Source: Triparma columacea (taxonomy: Eukaryota; Sar; Bolidophyceae; Parmales; Triparmaceae). Taken from it: a stretch of DNA of 20,539 bases. The DNA lies in assembly GCA_030267965.1 (NCBI GenBank), contig BRYA01000353.1, positions 49,567 to 70,105 on the forward strand, in the 5' to 3' direction. Below, in pieces: positions 1 to 9,352 of this stretch (its first letter is position 1; each line of letters starts with the position of its first letter). Both the position numbers and the translations under genes were made by a program. Below the pieces are notes generated by a model. That model worked only from the letters and a program-made list of their open reading frames with translations. It was not told the origin of the DNA and ran no database searches.

Positions 1-223
1 GATATGCGACGTGCATTTCGGAGACACGCGTAATGATATAACGCCAGTTTGCTAATTGGCTGCCAAACGACCATACTGAGGAACAAACACATGACAACAA
101 CAAGCCGTAATAGGTTAACACTGTACCTTCTTGTCGAAGAGTCACCTAACACATAATCACACTCGATATCCGCTATCCCCCCTCTCTTCCCACACACACA
201 CACACATTCAACGATGCAGGTAA
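1..223. other. Intergenic / 5' region of first gene
   Basis: No coding signal is seen here. The stretch is AT-richer than the genes, becomes pyrimidine-rich from about 176, and ends in a short (CA)n run at 191-206 just before the first gene. It probably holds the promoter and 5' UTR of the orphan gene starting at 224. No clear TATA box was picked out. Confidence 0.4.
191..206. repeat. (CA)n microsatellite
   Basis: Eight uninterrupted CA dinucleotides directly upstream of the first gene. This is a simple repeat seen directly in the sequence, and its length is likely to vary between isolates. Confidence 0.9.
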
Positions 224-1042
224 ATGGGTTGGTCATGCTGGGCAGGACTGCAGTTCGGATTCGGTTACGAGGTTAAGCTGCAGGAGCTGGAGCCACTCCC
301 TCTGTCTCGTCTGGAGCACACGCTCGAAAATTTTGAGTGCGTCGCGCCGTCCCTCTTCGCATTGTGCTCTCGTGCTATCGGAAATGACAGCGACGCCGAG
401 GCCGAGCTCGAACGGGAGTACCCAGACATCTTCAAGCTCGCAGAGAAGCACATCGTCCAGCGAGCTGATTTTGAGCCAGGAGATGACCCGGACCATGAAG
501 GTGAATGGGAATATCATTATAATGGCGAGAGCAACTGCTTCGACGCGTCTTTCAACCGCGCGGCACTCAGTGTACTGTGCTTGAGGCACCGAGGTATCGA
601 CAACAAAGGTGATAGCAACACCGCTGTTCGCGATGGTAGCATTGATAGCGACGCTGAAAGTGACGCTGAAAGTGGCAGCGAAAGCAAGAAACGGGCGAGG
701 GAGGGAGCTCCTCCAACGGACCCCACGGACGATGCTGCATGGGAGGTCTGGTTGAATGATGTGTGCCCCACGATTACCAAAGTATCCTCCTACGAAGGCT
801 GCAGTGGAACGGGACCCGGATCGACAGTCTTTATTTTCGCCGCAGACACGATGAAATCATTTTACTTCAGCGAGAGGGGGGACATTGATTCGATGCCCTT
901 CCAAAAACCGACGACATCCTTCTTCCCCACTGTCGATCATCAAAAAATCAACGCCCTCAATACCGTCGTCCAGAGGATGGGCCTGCCGGTCGTCAACGCC
1001 GAACCGTGCTGGATTTCGGGTCATTGGGCACAGGGAGGGTGA
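224..1042 (+). CDS. Hypothetical acidic protein (272 aa)
   Basis: I do not recognise this protein. It is an uninterrupted 272-residue frame with no membrane segment. It has a globular-looking N-terminal part (about 1-130), then an acidic Ser/Asp/Glu tract at about 138-152 with small repeats (SDAESDAES), followed by a basic KKRARE stretch that could be a nuclear localisation signal. The C-terminal part (about 165-272) is rich in aromatics and cysteine and again looks folded. A TAA lies immediately before the ATG at 224, so the frame cannot extend upstream without splicing. Another ATG at 214 reads ATG CAG and then GTAAAT. If 217-219 was followed by a 34-bp intron ending in CTGCAG at 253, the protein would begin MQFGFGYE in the same frame, but 34 bp is much shorter than the other introns here. 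Its orientation matches the next gene, 288 bp downstream. Coding status is likely but no family supports it. Confidence 0.55.
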   Translation: MGWSCWAGLQFGFGYEVKLQELEPLPLSRLEHTLENFECVAPSLFALCSRAIGNDSDAEAELEREYPDIFKLAEKHIVQRADFEPGDDPDHEGEWEYHYNGESNCFDASFNRAALSVLCLRHRGIDNKGDSNTAVRDGSIDSDAESDAESGSESKKRAREGAPPTDPTDDAAWEVWLNDVCPTITKVSSYEGCSGTGPGSTVFIFAADTMKSFYFSERGDIDSMPFQKPTTSFFPTVDHQKINALNTVVQRMGLPVVNAEPCWISGHWAQGG

Positions 1043-1274
1043 TGCAACAGATAAATTCGACGCTATCTCATTTTTATCACAATCGGGCACTGCTGCGACG
1101 GCATCTGCCTCGCAGCTGCCTCGTAGCTTATTTATATATATTGTCAGACTCCTTACAGTGCATATTTCTATCTTATGGATTCTTCCCTCTTTCCCTTAAG
1201 CTCCCCCCAAGAGGTCCAAGTCCCTCCTCCACAGTATTAATTGAAGAATTGACACCCTTAGTCCAATTTTCAAT

Positions 1275-1329
1275 CCAATACACACCCAATACACATCCAG
1301 TACACACCCAATACACACCCATTACACGC
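1275..1329. repeat. 11-bp tandem repeat, five copies, abutting a start codon
   Basis: Five copies of an 11-bp unit (consensus CCAATACACAC) start at 1275, 1286, 1297, 1308 and 1319, with one to three substitutions in three of the copies. The array ends one base before the ATG at 1331. It must lie in the 5' UTR or core promoter of the next gene. The period is close to one DNA helical turn. Confidence 0.85.
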
Positions 1330-1330
1330 G

Positions 1331-2410
1331 ATGAAGGGAAATGGAGGAAATGGAGGTAAAAGTGGTAATTTCCTCCCACCATCTCCCTCCGCTCTCCCTC
1401 GATTATTGCAACAATCAAGAAATGCGAATGAAAAAGAATGGGAAGAGATAAGATCAATGAGAGACGAAGTACAAAGACTAGAGAACGAACTAAGACAAGT
1501 TGAAAGAGAAGAACAAAGAGAAGAGCAAAGAAGACAACAACAAACACACGAGGGCATCACAGCAGATACAGCAGAGATAGCAGAGATGGAACTAGACGAC
1601 CACCACTCCTCTCAACACTCCTATCAACAAGACGACCAACAAACAGAACTCAACAGAGAACTTAACAACCTCCTACACTACGAATCAACCCTCCAGTCTG
1701 AACTGTCTCTCCTTCCTACACCCTCTGAATTCCATGACCACACCAATGACGCGATAAGGTCCAACCTCATCCTGTCAGAGAGCGCACCAGAAGAGGAAGA
1801 GACACGCCTAATTTCGGAAATATCAAACCTCCGCACCCTCTCCTCCCATCTCTCCACTGAAATTTCAGACGCCTCAACCCCCACCCTCCACACTCAACTC
1901 TCCTCTGACTCTGAGCTCCTCGCGGCAATCTCCTCCCCCCCTCCCCGTTCCTCCAACCCCCCCTCAATCTCCCAGATCCGTGCCGAGAACGCTCTCCTCC
2001 TAGCCGCCGCTTCCCGCCTGACTTCCTCCCCCTCCCTCCCCCTCCCTCCTCCCTCCTCCGACCCTCGTACTCAAGGTCCCCTCCACGCCCCCTCCGCGAC
2101 CTCATCATCATCCGCAGCCCTCCCCCCGGCTCCCTCCCCCCACCTGTCCATAACGGCCCTCAGGATAGCTTTCTCGCAACCCACCCCAACCTTCCCGGTT
2201 TCAGCCCTCCAAACAGCCGTGCCGGATGACGTCGTAAACTGGCTGCAAGGTGAGAGCCGGTGGGCTCAATCAGAATTACCTTGAAAGCCCCCCCCCCCCA
2301 GCTCACCCAAGCACCTGCTTTTGTCGCAAACCCCTCACACCGCAGACATGGGCATAATAGAACTGCTAGGAGACGGGACATGTAAATTAAACTATGCGCC
2401 TCCGGCGTAG
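1331..2410 (+). CDS. Hypothetical coiled-coil, Ser/Pro-rich protein (about 327 aa, two exons)
   Basis: Inferred exons are 1331-2249 and 2346-2410. The unspliced frame would stop at 2284, but CAAG|GTGAGA at 2250 is a good donor and CCGCAG at 2345 a good acceptor. Joining them restores a frame ending in DGTCKLNYAPPA and TAG at 2408-2410. The product has a Gly/Asn N-terminus and a strongly charged Glu/Arg/Gln coiled coil at about 33-72. A second helical, Leu-rich region (about 90-200) follows, then a Ser/Pro/Leu-rich low-complexity segment (about 200-270), and finally a short folded-looking end around DDVVNWLQ. No signal peptide or membrane segment is visible. I do not recognise the family. Coiled coil plus short C-terminal domain is common in complex subunits such as kinetochore or adaptor proteins, but that is only a structural analogy. 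The gene ends 67 bp from the stop of the convergent WD40 gene. Confidence 0.6.
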
Positions 2411-2477
2411 TAGTCGTTTGCTACGAAAAACAAAAACAACACACTATTTCATCCCCACCATTTCATCCACACCACAA

Positions 2478-5400
2478 CTACCTCCTCCTCCTCCTCCCGA
2501 CATTCCTAGCATTGACCGGGACCCTCTTCTTGGTCCTCCTGTACACCGTCCCCTCCGACCCCTCCGTCCCCTCCTCTCCCATGCCTCTCCCCCCCCCAAC
2601 GAGTCTCCCGAACTCGCTCCCCCCCCCGTCCCCCTCCCCCTCCCCCTCCTCTCCCTCTCCCTCCCCCTCCCCCTCCCCGTCGCTGTCTAGCTCCAGCTCC
2701 CCCATCCCCCTGACCTCCTCCATTATCCTACCCCCCTCCTCGAGCTTAGACCTCGCCATGCCCTCCGCGTCAATGTCGAACCTCCACTCCCCCTTATGCG
2801 CCCCCCCCTGCCTTAGCACTCCCCTATTCCCCCCCATAAGGTCCCAAACCTTAGCCTTCATGTCCGCCCCGGCAGTCAGGATACCCGGGGGCTCGTCGAT
2901 TATCTGTAGGCTCGATACGCTGTCGTCGTGTGCCCTCCAGCTCCTGATTATGCTGACGCTGGTACCTCGGGCGCCCTTGGTGTCCTCGTCGAGGCCCCCT
3001 AAGGAACCGAGGTAACCACCCTCACCCCTACCACCGCCGGAACCACCGCCCTCACCACGCCTGACGCCGGCGTCGTATATTATGTGCCGCCTCTCGTTGC
3101 CGCACTCCACGGTGTCCACTATGCCCACCCCTTGCTCCGTCCTACCGAGCTCCTCCATGAGGCCCTCGAGGGTAGGCAGGAGGTCCCAGACTATGATGTT
3201 CCCCCTCTCGTCACCCCCGTAAACGAGGTACTCTGTCACAACCTCGTCCTCCCTTTTGTCGTTCTTCACGCCCCTGTTCTTGACGAGTTTCTTCATCCTC
3301 TCCATCCACCTCGCCGCCTCTGCCGACCTTCCCTCCCCCTCAACCCCCCAGTTGTGTTCCCCCAGCCTTTCCTCTTCCCTCCCCTCCTCCTTCCCTTCCT
3401 CCTCCTCCCCCCCCCTCGTCTTCCTCCCCCCCTCGTACCTCACCCACGTCGCCGCCACAACCACAGCCGCTGCCCTAGGCTTCCCCCTCTCCCCCTCCTC
3501 TCTCGGCCTGTTCTTCCAACGAGTAAGCAGCCTGTTCTTGCTCCTGCTAGGCCTGGTAGCCCAGAGCATAACGTTCCCCCCCGCGTCGCAGGACATAAGC
3601 ACGGGGAAAGGGTCCAGGAACTTAAGGCACGTAACCCCGCTAGTGTGCGAGAACAGTGCGCTCTCGAGCCTGCAGAACTCGTAGTCCCATACCTTGACCT
3701 GGCAGTCCTCCCCCCCCGTTGCCACCAGGCTTAGGTTGAAGCTGTGGGCTAGGGCGGTGATGTCGTTGGCGTGGGAGTTGGCGATGCGACGGAGGAGGAC
3801 GCCGGAGTCGGCCTCGGACTCGGAGTGGATGGCTATGGAACGGTCCCAGGATACGGAGATTACGGTGGCGTGCTCGGAACAGTACACCAGACGGCTGATC
3901 TCGTCGGTGTGAGCCTGGGGGGGGGGGGGGAGGGGGTGAGACGGCCGGCGGCGTTCCTTGTTGAAAGCCCGACGATTGCAAAAACGAAGACGATGACAAC
4001 CGAACCGATGGCAACAAACAATTTATTCACAAAGTCGGCCTCCCTCCTCGCTTACCTTATCGTCGGACTCCTCGTAAGCAAACTCCTTCATTTTCGCTCC
4101 ATTCAAGAAGTCGTAAGCATAGAGGTTACCAAAGTGGTCCCCCAGCATGAACTTCCTCTCCCTAAAGTCGAGGCACATGGCAGTGATGTCCGTATCAATC
4201 AAGTTCCTGTAAACTTTGCTCACCCTCCCTCCCTTGGCGTCCCATATTTTAACGTGTTTCGCGCTCACCGTAATGAAAGTGCTCGTGGTCGCGTTGTACA
4301 TCGCGCAGCACAGCGGCGCCTCGTCCGTAACCTCTGGCTTCTGGATCTTCTCGTAGTCGAAGATGTGCATCGCCCTGCCGCAAGCCACCAGCATCTTGCT
4401 GCTGCAGACGCTGGCGAAACCCTTGAGCTCGCCGCGGCGAGACTCCTCGGCCTTGAAGCTCTGGACGCAGATGAAGTTCCTAATATCCCACACCTTGAAG
4501 TTACCCTCAACATCGGCAGTGAGTAGGATGGGAGTGCTGGAGACGATACTGTGATGAGCGAGGGGGTGAGCGTGGGGCGTCCACCGCAACAATAATCCAA
4601 TCCCATTATAACCCTAACCCTCACCTCGCACCGCACAGGCTGCAGGTGTGATCAGACAGCCTCAAGATCAGATTTGAAACGTAAGGGTTCCAAACCAGGA
4701 CGTCAAAGTCAAAGCCGACGCTGACCAAAAACCTGTACTCGGAGCTATAGGTTATTTGTTTCACCCCCTTGTCGTGCCCAATCAGGGACCTCCTGAGCTT
4801 CTTCGTACTCAGATCCCAGAGCTTGATAGTCCTATCGATGCTGCAGCTCGCGAGAATGTCCAGCCCCTCAAGCTCGATAATGTCCATTACAATGTCCCGG
4901 TGAGTCCCGTTCAGCTTGGTCCGCCCCCCCTCCTGCTTTGAGTCCATCTTGGCGTACCCTACCCCAAGCTCGTACTTTTCCTCCCCGAACCCCCTCCCCC
5001 AGCAGTCCCACGCCTTGAGGCGCCCCTTCGTGTCGCCCGAGAAGAGCTCTCCGAGCGACTCGACCCAATAGAGCACCGTGGTGTTCTGCGACGGTGTGCG
5101 GAAGCTTCTGACGAACTGTAACGTGTGACCGTCGTGGAAGTTCAGGCACAGGTCCGAGCTGCTCACCGCGTACAGACCCAGCCCCCCCAGCCACTCGCAG
5201 CACTTCACGTACCCCGTGCTGACCACGATCTTACCGACGAGCTCCGTCTTCGAGTTGTAGAGCCTCACGTGGGAGGAGTCAACGTCAAAAATTGCAATCA
5301 TGTCGTTCTTGAACGTCCTAATGCTCTGCACGTACTGGTTATGGTTCCCAGTCTCCCGAGAATTGACGAAGAAGAACTTGGATATAGCGTCGGGCTGGTG

Positions 5401-5921
5401 TTCATGTTCGCTCATGCCCATTTCCACAATGAAGGAGGTGAACTCCTCCCACTCCATCGACCCGTCACCGTTGATATCCACTTGGTCGAAAAACTCAATG
5501 AGGTTTGCAGCGAACTGTTGTTGGAGTGTTTGTTTGGGAGCGAGGGCGACGTGGAGGTGAGGGCATACACACAAATTGGGGCAAGGGAGTCACCGCTCCC
5601 CTCTGACTGACTCACCTGCTCGTCAGTCATGGTTGAATGGTCCATATCCAAGATGTTCGTCATCACGTGAACGAACTCGGCCAGTTCCAGCCCCTCATCA
5701 TCATTCTGTTCGAACGCTCGCTTAAGAGTTCCAATCTTTGTGCTGTCAAGGTTCATCATGATCTCCGCAATGAACTTGTCATCTAGGCCTTGCGTGTCAT
5801 CGACAGCAGGCCTTACCTTCTCCGCAGCTCCTATCTCCGTCAGCCCGAACGTAGACCCATGCTCGGAAGCAGCATCCTCCCTGCCATCCCCCTTCTCCTC
5901 CTCATCGTGGATAGGAGGCAT
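2478..5921 (-). CDS. EF-hand and WD40-repeat protein, CFAP337/WDR49-like (about 1041 aa, four exons)
   Basis: Inferred exons on the minus strand are 5921-5616, 5514-4625, 4548-4056 and 3914-2478. All four join in frame through GT-AG introns (5515-5615, 4549-4624, 3915-4055). The N-terminus holds a degenerate EF-hand (about residues 60-92) followed by a canonical calcium loop, DINGDGSMEWEE, around residue 113, made continuous by the first splice. About eight or more WD40 blades follow, including SIDRTIKLWDL, VEGNFKVWDI, GEDCQVKVWDY and GNIIVWDL. EF-hand then WD40 is the layout of the CFAP337/WDR49/EFCAB8 family, which are axonemal proteins of motile cilia. The family call is from established knowledge; localisation here is inferred. 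The last exon carries low-complexity insertions rich in Glu/Gly/Arg (about 720-765), a very acidic GE-repeat (about 975-995) and a basic tail. It is divergent from the C10 gene across 194 bp. Confidence 0.85.
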
Positions 5922-6115
5922 ATTTCTTCGTGGGTTGTCCCCCGCACCGATCAGCCTTCAACACACTCCACCTAAATGTCGATCCTTGGCGCTACGATCA
6001 CGATTGAATTCCGCCCCACTTCAAAAATAGGATTGAGGAAACGTCTCAGTCCTCCTCGAAATGGAAAATGGAGTTGTTGGGAAGTTTCATCCAAAAAAGC
6101 TCCAAAGTCCTCAGA
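5922..6115. promoter_or_regulatory. Short divergent (bidirectional) promoter region
   Basis: Only 194 bp separate the start codons of the EF-hand/WD40 gene (minus) and the C10 gene (plus). Both promoters and both 5' UTRs must lie here or overlap the coding ends. This is an inference from gene layout. No specific transcription factor site was identified. Confidence 0.5.
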
Positions 6116-6637
6116 ATGGCAACCCCCGCGCCCGTCTTCCCGAAGCTCTCCCTCGAACAGGTGAATTCACTCCCGGCGATATCCCCGAACTCATCTCAAG
6201 TCGCTAACCAATTTTTTCCCCTTCTCCCCCCGAACGTTCTATCGTCCCTCTCACAAACTAGGCCAAGGAGGCTCTGAAGGAGGCCATGGCAGCTTTCGAG
6301 ATCCCGGAGAATAAGGCCAGGATGGAGGAAGCGCTAGCGACTGTGGCTGACCAGCCCCCGTGAGTTCAACCCCCTCACATGAAAGAGGTCGTCCAAAGAT
6401 GAGCTGCCACCTCCTCTCACCCCTCCCTCTCTCTACCCGCCTCGCCGCAGCATGGCAAAGATGCCCGTTCTTATTCCAATCGTCCAGGAGATTCAGGCTG
6501 CCGCCATGGCCAAGCACGGGTTCGAGGGCCCTGGGGCTGTCATGGCCGCCACCATGCAGATAAACATGTACGCCCCTCAGGACCCTGAAATCGCCAATGG
6601 GGTGAGGTTCCTCGCATCGAAGCTTTCGGGAAACTAA
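6116..6637 (+). CDS. C10 family protein (C12orf57 homologue), 109 aa, three exons
   Basis: Inferred exons are 6116-6160, 6262-6359 and 6451-6637, with introns of 101 and 91 bp (GTGAAT...CTAG and GTGAGT...CGCAG). Spliced, they give a 109-residue soluble helical protein. Family hallmarks can be seen: an LSLEQAKEAL helix near the start, then PENKARMEEA, then PVLIPIVQEIQ followed by KHGFEGPG, and YAPQDPEIANG near the end. These match the order and spacing of the metazoan C10/C12orf57 protein, which is close to this length. The start at 6116 (MATPAPVF) aligns best with the family. An in-frame ATG at 6068 would add 16 residues. The molecular role of C10 is poorly defined; in humans it is linked to brain and eye development. 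The head-to-head neighbour is a predicted ciliary gene, and the convergent neighbour ends 91 bp downstream. Confidence 0.87.
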
Positions 6638-6728
6638 GCAAAACGAAAGGCACAACGGAGAACTCCCCGTTTGACGACATAAAAAACTTCCATTTGATGA
6701 AACAAACATATTTTTTGGGTCCTTTAGA

Positions 6729-8756
6729 TCAAATGAGGCCTTCACGTGCTCTCTCACTCTTTTGCTTTCGGAGCAGCTGAACAGCGCTTCCCGCATGATA
6801 GTCCACGAGCGCCTTCTCTTTATGCGCATTCGTCCTCGGCCCCATCCTCCTCTTCGCCGCTTTCTTGGCCGATTGCGGCCTCTTCTCATTCGATTTCTTG
6901 ACCCAAGACTGTGGTCTCCCACCTCCCTCAGCCGTGCTCGGCCTACGGACACTTGCCTTTGACCCTAAGGACATCTTCCTCTCTCCCGTCCCCCCCGTTG
7001 ACAGAATCCTTGATCCAGCAGCCGGTCCCGCGGTAGAGGGTCTCCTTGATCCAGCAGCCGGTCCCGCGGTAGAGGGTCTTCTCGAGCCCCCCGCAGCCCC
7101 CATCTCCGCCCCTCCGCCAACCCCTCCAACATCATGCCCAATTTTGACACTTTGCCTCCTCCCTAGCCCCAAGTCTATTGCCGAAGATGGCCTCCTCTTG
7201 CCGTACCTGCCGCCAGTCATGGAGTTAAGAACGGACGAGCGCCTCCTCATTCCCTCCATATGAGTTGGGGAGGCCTTCCCTGCGGAGTGCTGCACCTCAA
7301 CCACCAGCGAGAGCTCCTTCAGGTTGCTCTGCCTTCTGGCCCGCTGTTGGGCCTGCAGCGCTATGGAGTTCTTTACCGCCGCAATGCTCCCCTCTCTTGC
7401 CCTCATGGCGGTGTAGCTACTCGAGGCCGTATTGATCTCCATTCCGGTGAGGTGTGAGGAGTTGAATCTAATTGGCGAATAACCTGAACTATCCAGCGTC
7501 TCAAACCTTGTGTTCCTTAAAGGGGAACTCAGTTCCTGTTCAGAGTTGCTTTGCTGTGAAGTCGTGTTCTGCGAGTAGTTTCTTTGCCGGGTGGGCGAGT
7601 TCGTGCTATTGGAAACGTCACTGACTGTGGTGTTGCTCCGTATCCTAGGCTCCATCTTCCCGGTCCCTCCAGTGATGTGGCCTCTCAATACTTGTGTTTG
7701 CCCTGCTTCCTCCTTTGACGACGACGTCGTCGTCGCATTTGGAAGCGGACTTCCCCCTCCACCAACTGTGTTGTTCTGCTTCTTTGCCACGTCTTCATAG
7801 ATCGCGCTTTCTAACTTTCTCTCCTCTGTCACCAGTTTATCCAGTTGAGGATCAATCTTTAAAAATTTCCTTTCCCAGCTGCGTTTCTGGAAGGCCCTGA
7901 GGGCTTTCTGAAGCACGATCGCCGCCTTGCTCTTTTGGAGGAGGTAAACTACTTCCCTTGTGTTGCTCTCCATGACCAGGGCGTCGTGAACTGCAGTAGG
8001 GACCATTAGGAGAATCTTGTTGGCGTCATAGACAGCCTTGGCGTACTCGACCGGAGTCCTGTCGGGGACCTCGGTACATACCGACTGCTGGTCCATAGCC
8101 TCCGCCCTCAGCCTCTTCTCCTCTTCTATCTTACCCCAATAACTCGTGGGGCCATAAATGTTGACCATTGCCTTCATCTTGGTCTCGGGGTTCTCCCAAG
8201 AGCTATCGATCTTCTCATTGAAGTCGTCGTACGCTTTTTGGGACGCAAGGTACACCCGCTTCTTCCACTTCCCCTTCCTTGAGTCTGTGAAATCCTTGTG
8301 GTTTCTCATGTGCATGGAAGGGGAGAACCTGCAGTTTAGGTCGTTCCTAGTAAGAGAGGCCCTCTTCACGCTAGACATAGCCCTCTTTTGGACTTTTTGG
8401 AGCATATTCTGCTGGTTGTGCATGTGCTGCGTCTCTGTGAGGAAGGGGAAGGGGAAGGTGGGGATGAAGAGAGGGAGCGGTTAGAGAAAGAAGGGGGGCT
8501 GGGGAGGGGGGGAGAGGAAACGCGGGGGGATAGGGAGGACCGGGAGGGCGAGGAACGCGAGAAAGAAACCAGACGTACCCTTTACATCATTGCTAGGGTT
8601 CCTCAAATTGGCCATCCGACTTTTGGTGCGCTGTTGTATCGAGGGGGAGATTTTGAAGCTCAACGTGTTTAAGTCCTGCCAGTCAAGCAACTGCGCCTGG
8701 GGGTCCTCCTGCGGCGGGGGGGCCGGGGGAACCTTCCTCCGTCGACGACTAGGCAT
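6729..8756 (-). CDS. IQ-motif, basic RPSTA-repeat protein (about 627 aa, two exons)
   Basis: Inferred exons on the minus strand are 8756-8579 and 8434-6729, with a 144-bp G-rich intron between a GTACGT donor and a CTCACAG acceptor; the join is in frame and gives NDVKETQHMH. The start at 8756 (MPSRRRRK) is chosen because upstream in-frame sequence, back to an ATG at 8876, looks like UTR. Seen features: a basic N-terminus, a helical region of about residues 60-300 containing one IQ-like motif (AAIVLQKALRAFQKR, about 232-246; a possible calmodulin-binding site), then a long Ser/Asn/Thr-rich disordered stretch. The very basic tail (about 490-627) has repeated RRPSTA/RPQSA motifs, including two perfect 12-residue copies. 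I do not recognise an orthologue. IQ plus Arg/Pro/Ser/Thr/Ala-rich tails are common in microtubule- or cilium-associated proteins, so a cytoskeletal role is a guess. Confidence 0.72.
7008..7079. repeat. Perfect 36-bp tandem duplication inside coding sequence
   Basis: Two identical 36-bp copies (7008-7043 and 7044-7079) lie in frame in the IQ-motif gene. On the minus strand each encodes RPSTAGPAAGSR. A third, diverged RRPSTA unit lies nearby. Perfect identity suggests a recent duplication. Confidence 0.92.
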
Positions 8757-9352
8757 GGAGAAGGGAAAGTGTTCAAGGAAAAATGGACGGGGACAAAGGA
8801 CAGTCGAAGGGGGGAAGGGGGAAGGCCCAAAAATCAGAGAGAGGGAGAGAGGCCCACAAACCTCCTTCTTTTCCACCCCTCCCAGGCACTCTCGTTAGAT
8901 TTTAAGGTACGTGGCTGATCTAATATGTGCCTATATTGCTGCTTGTACTTTGAAATTTCATTTTGATGGCTTATAGATAGATTTTGAGACCTCTTTTTGA
9001 CCTCTTTTGATGTCCGAGGTTGCCCGGTTGTTTGGGGATATTGGGCAGGGGGATGGAGCGTTGAATTTTATCTGTACCAAGGACTTCACTGCTTCTTTTG
9101 GCTGCCCCCGACTCGGCTCAAAAACTTTCAATTTCATTCTCTCAGTCAAGGAAAAGAAGGTCTTACTCACATTCCTCTTCCCTCCCAACCCCGAGAAAGT
9201 GGCTTGGCCTGAAAGCTACCCCTACGACTTTGTATTTTAAGACAGATATTCCTACGTGGGACCTATAACGATATAATCGACAAAGTGGGTCGTCCTAGAA
9301 AAAGGGGATCTAGTGCTGGGTCTCAAGGTCATTTTCCTCGACTCCCGTTGTC
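8757..9352. promoter_or_regulatory. Divergent intergenic region between IQ-motif and p300 genes
   Basis: About 600 bp separate the two divergent start codons. The part next to the IQ gene (to about 8890) is purine-rich on the plus strand and is probably its 5' UTR. From about 8900 the base composition becomes more AT-rich, with runs such as TTTTGA. A TAG at 9311-9313 lies in frame before the p300 start. A 77-codon frame at 9007-9240 is described separately. No sharp promoter element was identified. Confidence 0.45.
9007..9240 (+). CDS. Possible small protein or upstream ORF (77 aa)
   Basis: An ATG-initiated frame of 77 codons ends 112 bp before the p300 start codon. It begins MMSEVARLFGDIG and ends in PYDFVF. 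The composition looks protein-like, but other frames on both strands of the same stretch are also open, so this may be chance. It could be a free-standing small gene or an upstream ORF in the p300 5' leader. No family is recognised. Confidence 0.2.
   Translation: MMSEVARLFGDIGQGDGALNFICTKDFTASFGCPRLGSKTFNFILSVKEKKVLLTFLFPPNPEKVAWPESYPYDFVF

Noticed and set aside
3084..3734. Plus-strand Pro/Leu-rich frame opposite the last WD40 exon
   Set aside because: It mirrors low-complexity Glu/Gly/Arg coding sequence; the minus strand has clear WD40 motifs in this range.
4611..4621. Telomere-like CCCTAACCCT in an intron of the WD40 gene
   Set aside because: Fewer than two units, and placed exactly at a splice donor; chance is the simplest explanation.
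7717..7734. Perfect 18-bp palindrome GACGACGACGTCGTCGTC
   Set aside because: It arises from Thr codons (ACG) followed by Ser codons (TCG) in a TTTSSS stretch of the IQ-motif protein; no regulatory reason to invoke.
8757..8876. N-terminal extension of the IQ-motif protein from an ATG at 8876
   Set aside because: It reads as Pro/Ser/Phe-rich UTR-like sequence; the ATG at 8756 followed by a basic start is more plausible, though not proven.
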